Part shown: positions 49,401-61,400 of the stretch, piece after piece | Layout: every line of letters starts with the position of its first letter | Position numbering within the stretch: the first letter of the stretch is position 1 | Assembly: GCA_002633005.1 (NCBI GenBank) | Contig: NMRA01000304.1 | Span: 213,200 to 277,199, forward strand | DNA length: 64,000 nt | Reading direction: 5' to 3' | DNA from: Phoronis australis | Taxonomy: Eukaryota; Phoronida; Phoronidae | Notes under the pieces: model-generated | Seen by the model: only the letters and a program-made list of their open reading frames with translations | What the model was told of the DNA's origin: nothing | Databases searched by the model: none | Program-made: the position numbers and the translations under genes

Positions 49401-52400
49401 TTTTAATCAAAAATGGGCTTTCAAAAAGTGTATCGTTGAAAATCAGGGGTGGGTGTTAAACCTAAAATACTTTATAATCAGTATCTGTTAATGCACAATT
49501 TTTTAATTTTTCCAGTCTTTTTATCGGTGTTGGCGGTCTCTTTTTTGTTAGTTTCTTTTTTCCATGTAGCTGTGATTACCAGAGTTCTCAGGGAACGTTT
49601 ACTTCCACAAACCTAGAATGCAAACTATAAACCAGGTTTCTCAGTCATACAAACTAAATGTCAAACAATCGCACACCATGATAGAACAGGATAATCATCT
49701 TCAAACAGATTGTGTTGGTCATTTGGTAATTTGTATAAAGCTGTGTCAAAAAGCCATCCATTTTGAGCTATGTTGGTCTACCTTTGTATTGTTTGCCTGT
49801 GATTTCTCAGTTCCTTTCAATGGTAGCAGTCAATTGCTACCATTGACAAAGAAAATTTCGAAATGAGTTTTGTTGAGATAATCACCTTATTTCACAATTA
49901 TAATGTTGTGAGTGAGAGGAAAATCCTTTTGAGCTTCCTTCTTTGAGGTCTCCATTAGTGCGCTTCCTCCAGGCTTCAGAAAGGCACTTAAATAATTTTT
50001 CTCAGTGGGGAAGCGTTGCCTAGGTGACGCGTTCACTAGTCTTCTGTGTAATTATAAAGTTAGTGTTTAATACCATAAATCTAAAAAGGTTATTTCAGTC
50101 TGATTTGTTCTGAGATTTGCTTGATGTTTGAAATTTTATGCACTCTTGTTTGATGAATTTGATGCAATACGGACCTGAGATCACCTGCGTGTTTGATGCT
50201 GCGGTTATAAAACGAGTTATTTTTGTAAACAATCTTACAGAGTAAAGGACGTAAATTTTAAGAATGAGAGTGGTGAATTTTCAGGTATCAATGTTGAAGA
50301 CGAAATGGAGGTTGAGGCGAGAAAAATAGTGCAAGACATTTGTAGCAACGTGAGTCAGCTTAATCAACTGTGGGCAGACGTCAACAAAAACACTGGCGAC
50401 TGGCAAAACAAGATTGATGACACGATGAAGGTGAGTTTTTTGTGAAAGTTTGTTTTTGCTACTCCCTCTGTGGCTTAAGAGTTGGGGTACAGTGACCTGT
50501 CGTGTCGGAAACAGCATTGTTCGAATGTCGGTGGCTATCTTTGAATACTTGATGTAAAGCATTATGTTGATTGTCTGACAATTAAGTTAAATGTTATGGT
50601 ACTGAGGCTGTCTAATAGATTAAACCTTTTAATGGATATTATCATACCCTGTAGTGAGCTCACAGTCCGCTTAAGTAGTCGAAGGACTTTCAATGGCAGT
50701 GGAAGCGTTGGAATGTAAATGGTTTATAATATCTTCATTTTTTAATAGTTTGTAACGTGATGCTAGAGGTCACCATTACCTAGGATGCGGTACATCGCGT
50801 TTTCTGTTTCGGTTAGACACTGAAAATCGATTCACCAGATTTAACTCACCTTGATATTTGCTGTAGAAGTCACCAGTCTAATTATGCATTCCTAAGTTAA
50901 TTTGCTATTTCGTGAGTTGAAAGTAGCACTTCTATGTATTTCCAAATTTACCATTCCTTAGAGATAAGAGTAAGGCTGTTTAATTAAGTTCTTCATGCTA
51001 GTCCTCCACGTAAACTGTATTGGCATATTCCCATCTATTTGTTTGAGTTAGGATGTTAATATATTCTCTGTAACCTACAGGGAGTAGTGATTCTTCTCTG
51101 TTTAACTAGTAAATAACGGAGTCTCATTCTGTGATATTGACAATTTAGCTACCGTTAAATGCCTCTTGAGAGCCCGTCTTTCTGTTCAGATATACTTCGC
51201 TAATTGTAAAATTTAATTTATTGATAGCTTGACTCCAGGGGTCTCTGCTTCCTTATTTATTGAATGGTTTTAGTTCTTGCTTGTCGTATCAATTGTTGTA
51301 CTGAAAAAATTCTGTCCGGTCGTAATTAGGCGGAGTACAGTAGTCATTTGTTCTTTGACCATCGCCAGCCTGTCATTTGCAGTGATGGGTCAAACCTGCA
51401 CAAAAGCGAGGTCTATTTTTTGTCTGGATCATGGACAGGCTCAATGGATGTATGATGTATGGTTTGCCATTTGTATCATTTTTGCACCACCAAAGTAGAC
51501 AAGTTAGCTGAGTTTTTAAAAGCTAGAAATTAGTCATTCTATGAATGTCGTCTGTCTGCTTCTTCAGTCAGACCACTGCTGTTTTGTGTGCTTGATATTG
51601 TTACATAAATAAGCATGTCAGCTTAAAAGTATTGTCTGCCTTATGACCGCATGACTGTGCTACTTTGCAGAAAATGCGCCAATTTCACCAAGGCATGGAG
51701 GATGTTCTGGAGAAACTGCACAATGCTGAAAGTAGAAAGCAGAAGTGGAAAACAGTTGGCGATATTATTCTGGATAATCTTCAGACAGAAATTGAGCAAA
51801 CAAAGGTAAGTAAGGTTTTTCAAAGTCTGAATCTCCCTCATTATTATGCTAGCTGGAGGTATGTGGCTGGGAATGTGATGCTGTGTTTTTGCAAGGACAA
51901 AATATTGCAACCTACCTAAATTTTGATGATTCACATTCACAATTAATCTTAAAGCACTTGCTGCTTACAGTCCTTCCAAAAAGACCTGGTCCCTGTGCAG
52001 GAACAGGTGGACCTGGTCAACGATTCCGCCGCCCAGTTCACTCTGATGGACATTCAGCTGTCTCCGGCCAATCTTGACCGGGTGGAGGACATCAACACAC
52101 GGTGGAAGGCTCTGCGCACGTCCGTCGACGACCGCCTACGCCATCTTCAGGAGGCTCTTCGCGAGTATGGCCCTGCATCCCAACACTACTTGGCGGGCTC
52201 AGTCGAGCCACCGTGGGAGCGCTCCGTGGGCGGCAACAAGGTGCCGTATTACATGAATCACCAGAAGCAGACAACACATTGGGACCACCCGCAGATGACG
52301 CAACTGCTCAAGTCAATACTCTCCGACCTGAACGATGTCAGGTTCTCGGCGTATCGCACTGCCATGAAGGTCAGGGCAGTGCAGAAGAAACTGAGTTGTG

Positions 52401-55400
52401 AGTATCTTTTCAAGTTTGCTATGTCAGTAATCCGTAATGGTACTTTGCATTGATATGCAGGCGTACACATAAAGTACTCGGTCATTTATTGAACTGGCTT
52501 AGCTACACCATCAGAACGTTAGACTGCAACCTCAAATGTTGCATGTTCGATTCCGTGCAGAGGCTGGTCTTGGAAAATCACTTTTCTTCCCAATATTCCT
52601 TTAAAATTTGGGCTGCTGGAATGTTTTGTCTTAATTGTTCTCGCGTGTTATTCTAGTGGATTTGGTGAGTCTGAACAACGCCATCGCTGTCTTCAACCAG
52701 CACAATCTTGAGGGACAGAACGACCGACTAATGGATGTTCCAGAGATTGTTGCCTGCCTTTCGGCCTTGTTTCGCATAGTTGAAGACGACCACCCCAACT
52801 TCATCAACGCTCCACTGTGTATAGATCTTACCCTCAACTGGCTTCTGAATGTTTATGACATGTAAGTACACTGTAAGACCACATACGGTTTTCCTTCCAT
52901 GACTGCTACTTCTGTTAACAGCAAAAATGACTGGTAATAACCATAAAGGCAGCAAAATTCTAATTACATAACGGCTCAGCCACCTTTCTTGTTAATTCTT
53001 CTTTATTCTGATCGTGAATTCACCTTCTGCCGACCCATCATAACCCGGGAACTCCGGCTCGTTTTGTCTGTATTCTTTTGACTTGTACTGTGGATGAAAT
53101 TCAGTGGACTGACTAATGGTTTTTGTTTCCTGGTGGTTTTAGCTGATATCTTTATTAAATGCATAAACACAACTTGAGAAATTAATGAAATTGTTCTTGA
53201 AATTCCTAAAAATACAGGCATATTCTAAGACGGAACTCTCTCCACAATAATGTTATTTTATGTAACTTGAATAGTCGTAAAATTTAGATATTGCTGTCAG
53301 CTAACTTAATTGATTTACTTGTAACAAAATATTAGGCTCGAAGTAAGGAGGGTGTCATTGTCACGTGTTCCAAACTGAATCTCTTCTCGTAATTTAGCCA
53401 AAAAATGTGACGCACAACTGGAGTTTGATTTTGTCAGATTTCTCAGCAATTATTATAGACTGAGGAAATTTTACTGAGTGTGTAATCAATCTGCACAGTT
53501 TGTACTGTACATCAGTAAAAAAAAAATAACACTTGGAAGATTGTTAAAAGCCTTTGAAAATATAGGAAAGTGACAGTTTTTGCAATGATTGCTTTCGTGC
53601 AAAATAGCTGAAAATTACTGCTGTGAAAACCTGGAAATTTACCGCTCAATATAGCTCTCATCTTTGTGCCTAATGTGTCCAGGTCAAAGTAGGACGAAAG
53701 TTGACTGACAGATTAGGTGTAATATGCACTGTAGTCTGTAATGAATGTGATCGATCATTCTTACAACTCTGGCTGATCACAAATGTTGTCCGCAGCTACC
53801 ATCTGATTAGCCTCAATTGCCCATTGGACTTTAATTTGTAGGTGTCGGAGTGGTCAGATACGGGTACTCTCCTTTAAAGTTGGCGTGGTCTGTTTATGTA
53901 TGGCTCACCTGGAAGATAAATATAGATGTAAGTTTGTGTTTTAATGACATGCTTTCTTATAATTCCACTTGTTTAGAAAGTGGAAATAAAGTGACATCAC
54001 TAGAGTAGGAAATTTTTGTAAATTGCAGTTCTGGATGTGTTTGCGTTTTTTTATTGGCAATTCATAAAAAATCATTTTGATACCGATCAGTTGTGGCGGC
54101 CATTTTGTAGGTGCAGTACCTGAAATTAAAAATTATCTTGAAAATTTTGGCAGTGTTTGGTCTATCTGTTCTGTGCAATGAACAAGATGTAACTGAATTG
54201 GGTTCAGTTATTTGTAATAAACAGAAGTGGACTCAGGATGCAGTGACATCTACAGATCCTGAAATCATGGAGATCTGTCCTGGTGTAAGGTCTTGCCACT
54301 GTAACCAACATGCATACCCTTGTCACACTGCAAAAACGGCGTTCAGACATAAACCAGTGGCGAGAGGTCACTTTGACATATGTTGCCCATTACGAGAATA
54401 ATGAAGTTGCACTCCCATAGGGAGTGATAAATAAATATTTCTGAATATTTGGAGACATAACGCGCTGTACAGGGCCTGTATTGCTGAGTAGTCTGCACTT
54501 GTAACTCATAGCCATTATCTATATGACGAATGTAACTGTTTGGTGAAAATGACTAAGTAAACCCAACAATAATTACGAGTCTTCAAAATCAGGGCATCAG
54601 TCGTCCACTGCAGATACTGACCTGTAGCCTAGTAGAAATTAAAAATGGAGTCAGAAACTGGCCTCGTGTAGACCTGCTTGCAACTGACCTCTATTACCGC
54701 CATTCTTACCATCTTTATACTCCCGTCCAGCTTTTTGTCAAAATTCTCCGACCAGATTGCCCAATTCATCCTAGTTTTGGGTACGCCTTCTACACAAATA
54801 TTCCTCTTGTTGCCACTATCAATAATTCACCAGTAATTATTAAAAGTGAAATAATTTTGCTCTGCAAAATTCTCTTCAATTTTATATGTAGTCAGTCAAA
54901 TCATTTGGTCCAATTTGCTCAGTTTCATTGAAATGATGAAATCTATGATGACCAACTGACCACAGGATGTGTTTACCACGTTTATCGAGTGCAATTTTGT
55001 TGATTAATTTTGGTTTTATTTTACCAAATGAGAAGCTACCGACTGTGTAGCTCAGTTTGTGGAACAGTTAGACCGTTGATTGAAATAGGAAAATGACTCT
55101 GCAGGTACTTGAAGAGATTGTTAAATAGTTGTACTTGAGAAATTGAGTAACTTGTGCATGCAGTGTCACTTTGGCAAACAAACATTTGTAATTGAAAAAT
55201 TGACTTATTGCAAAATAATTGTAGCAGTTGTAGATGCTTAAGGGTGTGTAGGACCCTAGTATGATGGCCAGTTTTGGAACATCGTTCCTTGGAAATACCG
55301 ATCAGATTCGTATGAAACTCAATACAATGCTTTATACACTGTTTTTGAAAAGGCTGCTGGGAATTTAAAATGTCCCACTTTTGTGTGAGGGTCTATCAAA

Positions 55401-58400
55401 AATGTGACTGATGATTTTCATGAAAAAAGCTGAAGTTCTTCGTTGCTAAATTTTCCTAAATCCATGGTAACGATACTCAATTAATGGCAGATCAATAAAA
55501 AGTTGCAAATCAAATGCTACTGGCCTTCTCAGTTCTTTCAGAAAATACATAATTTTATTAAACATCTATAGTTTTGTAGATATTTGGTTAAAAATTTATG
55601 CAGACTTGTCTATTAGGTCCCACGTACCGTTAGCCAAGTGTGCCTGAGTCAATAGGTCAGTGAGTGAGTCCTAAGTTCTCTTGGAGACCTGTTTTCCTAT
55701 TGTATCAATTACCTTTTACTGTGCTTAAAATTCGATTGGTTGAAATTGATAAAAATAAAGTCAAACTCGCTCTAAATTGACCTGAAAAGACAGGACCATA
55801 GTGAAACCTAATGTTTTGCTTGTGTGCTTATTTCAATAGTATGAACGGATTGTATTACCAAAGTCACATGCAGTACTGAAGTCGCCAATGTTCTACCTGT
55901 CGCGTAATTTTTTAAGACTATTTGAAGTCTTACAATACCCAGGACCTTCGAACTGCTTTCAAGTTCAACGTTAGGATTTGAATTCTCAATGCCATTATTT
56001 ATCTATTTCCAGACCTGTTCCGCCTTATTGCCGATGCTCAAGGATTTGCCGACCAAAGAAAGCTAGGTTTACTTCTCCATGACTGTGTTCTCATTCCACG
56101 ACAACTGGGCGAGGTGGCCGCTTTCGGAGGAACTAATATTGAGCCTAGTGTCCGCAGCTGTTTTGAGAAGGTGAGAGAGTAATTAGACTCGCTGAGATAG
56201 GTCAGCAATAGGCAAGACACTATTCTAAAATATTTTTTGACCAGACAGTGACTTTCTAGTTGTCTGCAGTTTATCATTTGTTTCATTGTTATGTAATTTG
56301 CACAGTACCTTGTTTAAATACAATTTTGCCTCAATGATAACCTATGATAATGATAATAATAAAAATGTCTGGTTGGATATCTGCATTCTGCCAGTGGAGC
56401 TGATGGATCAGTGAACTAGAGCATATGGAGGGGTTGCAGAAGGTCGTAGGTTTGAACCCCGGTCAAGACAGAAATCTTTTCAGACTTGCAATTACTTGGG
56501 CTTGGGTGTGACCTCATTTGGCTCTTCAGAGAATCTTGTCTATGTAATAAACATTATGGATGATAACCATGATAATCATAATGATAGTAGTGATAACATG
56601 CTTCTTATATCATGGTTATGTTTCTGAGTGTAGTTGGTTTGAAATTGCTTTGCTTAGTGAAACGGTGAAGTGGTCTGATAATGTGTTCTCAGTCGTTAAA
56701 ATACTTTGTAAACACAAGTCTCTTGTTAGCAGTGTCTTTTTTAATTTCATTATTGGTAACGTAGTTATATTTTATGCTAATATTAAAAATGTCAGGGTAT
56801 TATTCTTTCTATGATATTGGTAATGACAACTGATATCTATTAAAATAATTATGTAGTCATAATAACTGTTAACACCATTAATACTAGTACGCATATGTGG
56901 ACCAATCCTCGGGGCAATATTAGGTTATGTGAACCTCTGCAGAGCAATGCTGCTAATGCTCTCTCAAGGTCCATATAACTTGACATCCCCTTGGAATCTG
57001 TCTATATTTGTTTCATTATACGTCCATTGATGTTTCTTTCCTCCAATTTCTTTATCTATTAGATTGGCATTTTCCCTGCTTTGTTGTTCTGCCATTGTCT
57101 GATCACTGACTTTGTTTACTGGGTTAGGGTTTCAAGGTTTTTGCAGCCTTTAATTGGCCAGTTCATTCACGAGTAGTAACTTCTTTTGTCTGAGTTGCTT
57201 GAAGAGCGATATTCCATAGCTAACGTGGCAACATTCACATCGCAATGGATGTCACCGTACAGTGTTTTAGCGTATTTGAGTACAGTAATATTTGTAGCTG
57301 TATATTTGTGCTGTCTAGTTCTAGGTCATAGGTAGCACATTGTAAAACTTCTAAAAATGAAAGTTTAAGAATGGGAAACAATTTTTGCTTTCAGGCTAAC
57401 AGTGGAAATGAAATCCAGGCCAAGCACTTCATTGACTGGATGAAGTTGGAGCCTCAGTCGATGGTGTGGTTACCAGTCATGCATCGGTACGCAGCCTCAG
57501 AGACGGCCAAGCATCAAGCCAAGTGCAATATTTGTAAAGTATTCCCCATCGTCGGGCTCAGGTAAAGTACTTGGAATGGCTTGTTTTTAGTTATGACTCT
57601 TAAGCTTATGTATGACTTATGACTTATGTATGACTTATGTATGACTTATGACTTATGTATGACTTATGACTTATGTCTGACTTATGACTTATGTATGACT
57701 TATGTATGACTTATGACTTATGTATGACTTATGACTTATGTATGACTTTATTGACTTATCTGTGTAATTAGCCAAATATCTACAAAGTTATAGATTTCAA
57801 TCCTGCCTCAAAAGAGTATATTTTTAAAGTAGTTATAAACCTGTAGAATTTTGATTTTTGACTTCTCAGTTTTTACTAATCTGTCTTTAATTGGGTCATT
57901 TTACTGTATTTTTAATGAAATTTGCCTGAAATGAAAACTACATTGATAACAGAACAACATGTAAATAACATGACCAAATTTTGTTCTAAATTATCATTTC
58001 GTTGTACGTAACTTTTGAGTTTTATCACAGATATAGCAAAAGCTCTGTTTTTGATATCCTCTCTCGTGCAGCTGCAACATTTTATGCAAAAATTCTTAGG
58101 AGTGTTGTGGAGAGCATTGCATACAGTTGAGTATCTGAATGTTTCATGTGAACTAATCGGCCATTTGTTAGATCTAATGTTACCAAGTTAGCCTAATTTG
58201 GACATTTTTCTGGGGTCCTTTAGTCTAATTTTGCTCCTTCGTTAGTTGAAGAAAACTTTTGTATTATAATGATGTGTCGTGTATAACTTTTTAATTAAAT
58301 GGCACTACTAAGTTGTGAAAATAACAATAATGACAACGAAAATATTTATCTAAAATAATTATAGCAATTTATAACTAGTATTTCATTGATACAAATTATT

Positions 58401-61400
58401 TAGAGCTACATTCGTTTTTGGTGCAGGTGTCCCCAGAATTAGTTTATAGTAATAATGATACTGATAACAATAATAATTATGATAATAATGATGAGAATTT
58501 GTGGTAGTAAAGATAGCAAAAATGAAAGCAATTATAAAAATGATAAGCATGCATATCTCTTTCTGCAGGTATCGCAGTCTGCGTCACTTCAACTTCAATC
58601 TATGCCAGAACTGTTTCCTGTCCGGTCGAACATGTAAAGGTCACAAATTGACCCACCCCATGCAAGAGTACTGCACAACAGTGAGTATTGATTGGATGGC
58701 ACTGTGACTCGTTTCACAGCACTTCCTAATCAATAAACGCCGACGACATGTCGATTTATTGACTGCAGGTTGTTGTCCTGCCGTGATTTGATTAACTCGC
58801 TGCTATGAGCAATTCTTGTTCAATTACTCAAGCAGTTACTGAGTTCATTGTCTGACAAACCCAAGGTCGTGTTTTTCCTTTAGATGAATTGAAGATTTCA
58901 TGGTTCCGTATTAAAGAACGTTGTGTCTTCCTGTTCAATGTTTTTTGTCAATTGAACCTGAAATTGACAAGAATTTATCAAAAACTATTAATAATAACTT
59001 TCCAAGATGTTACGTTTTAATTTAAAAATTTTTTGTATTTTATTTGTATTATTTTTAACTCTTATTGTTGATATAATTATAATCATAACTTTTTATTATT
59101 ATTTGGGTTATTTTTGTTATTACTGTTATGATTGTAGAATTTTTCCGATTACAATCAGTTCTCGAAGTGATTTTGAAGGCAACATAGCCCATGTTACCAT
59201 ACTTCGCCTCGTTTAACTTAGAATATACCTCACTGAATGCAGGTATTCATGAAGTGATTGCCAATAGAACCATTCCGTTAGTTCCCAGTGCTGAAGTCAC
59301 TGCTCCGGAAAAAATTAAATTAGTGGAATAGCATTTTGATATCAAAATCAATAACACTCGCAATGCACTCCTGAATACTTCCAGACAACCTCAGGAGAAG
59401 ACGTGCGAGATTTCGGTCGAGTCTTCAAAAACAAGTTCAAATCAAAACGCTACTTTAAGAAGCACCCTCGCCTTGGCTATCTACCTGTACAAAGTGTGCT
59501 GGAGGGAGACAGCATTGAAAGGTATGTTTTCATACAAGGTTGGATTGTTTAATTGACGCAGGCGTAAATTGATTGAAGCAGACGTAAATTGATTGAAGCA
59601 GACGTAAATTGATTGAAGCAGACGTTATGGGGTTTTAATGACTACCAATATGGTTTCATAGTTTGCTGTGTGGTTAGTACTTTCAGAATTTCATTAACAG
59701 TGTAACACATTTTAATTAATGAGTTACAATTAAAGATGCTATGTCTCATTAACACCATGAATATTTAAATTTGTTGCAAGCGCCACATAGTGACTTCCTG
59801 GAGAACTTTGTGTACTGATATATAATCAGGAAAAGAAACATTTTGTAAATATACTGCAGTTTTAAAGAAAACACTACAACTGATATACTTAAAAACAAGT
59901 GTAAACATATAAATCAATCAATCAATTTACTTCTGTATTATAAAGACCATAGGCCCACTGTACAAACGAACAACATGTATCTAACTTACGAGTGCAGCAA
60001 GCTATCACGGAGTTAAAAAGGACAAAATTATTTTCATAGGTTAACTAATTTAGCATCATCACTTGTTCACATACAAAAAAACCTAGTAATTATTATGCAA
60101 TTGCTATTTGATAGTGAAATAAACAAATAATAAAAAGTGTGCCTTGTTTCATTAGGGTAACGATGGACTATTACCTAATACGCATTTACGTTAAAGTGGT
60201 CTCGCAATTTAAGACTTTCGCGAAATTGTAATGGTAACCGGTTCTCAGATGGTTTACAGCACACTGGAGGACCCGAGGTTATTTGTGAATTAGTGTTCAT
60301 TTGCATATAGTCACAATTAATGAGACTATGCATCTTAGACATAAAATCTCACCAATTTAAGATGCCAAAACTGCCCGCTGTTTTTAAAGTTCAAGGTTTT
60401 TTAAAATTGTTATGAATAGCCATGTTATTTCAAGATATTACCAGGTAGTAGATATGCTACAGAAAATTGTTAATTTGGAGCTGCAGATCCTCTGTGGAAA
60501 TATTGAAACAAAATTAGAGTTGTGTACCCTTTTGTTGTCTGTGATTGAAGAGATCTTGTCATAAGTACTTGTCACGAAAAGATTTATCTGTTACAATCTC
60601 CCAAATCTCTTTTGGTGTTACCAACGAGCTAAGCTAATTTAAATTTTTGGTATTCCTTCCAATATTGTATTTTACTCCTGCTGGGACACGTGTAACTGGT
60701 AACTGGCAAGTGTTTGAAGTAAATCTTGTGTTAATTGGTTTATGCAATTATTATTTGATGTTAATCTTCCCATAATTGGTTTACGAAATTACACTAAGTT
60801 AATAGAAGCGACATCACGCAATGATCTGTCGAATGATTGGTTCTTCTCCAGTTTACAACATCGCTGTGTTCCATTTGAAAGTTCAGATGAAGTAAATCTA
60901 AACAGTATTAATTTTATATGCGGTGAATAATCAATATTAATCTGTTTGGTTGTACAAATAAAACTCTGATTCTTTTGATTATCAGTTGTTTCAAAGTTTT
61001 GCTGAAGGGATGTCAAACGAGGTTCTCAGTACTGCTGTTAATAGTACGGCTAAGCGTGTAATCTTATTCATTAGCGACCAGCCAAAGCTGTGTTGAGGAT
61101 TATGATGAGTAGATCTCTTAGGAATCCGGCCAGATTTATTTCTATTGACTCAAGTCTGTGTCAGCAATGCACTTATACCTAGTGTAACAAGCGCATGGAT
61201 TATTTTCCTCATCTATAAACACACGATTGGATGGCCACATTAGTTGAATAATTCTGTTACACACAACCTCAGTCCAAGTATTGACTCGAAGCCTTCAGGG
61301 ATAGCACAGGCGCGCATCTTTTCAGTGGCAGAATACATCACAGATAGTGTTGAAATCCAGTCTGCTGTGTTAATGATTGTATCTGAGTGACGCCATCACC

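Larger units (their letters stand above)
47986..50284 (+). other. Intron, phase 1, 2.3 kb
   Basis: It contains a decayed hairpin (about 48078-48151), a two-copy direct repeat of about 32 bp (48952-49015, CTATTTTAATACATAGTAAC), and a SINE-A tail fragment (49346-49402). No coding exon was recognised. Confidence 0.7.

Noticed and set aside
57604-57770. CRISPR array
   Set aside because: Units of 7 and 11 bp without spacers in an animal intron are a simple tandem repeat.
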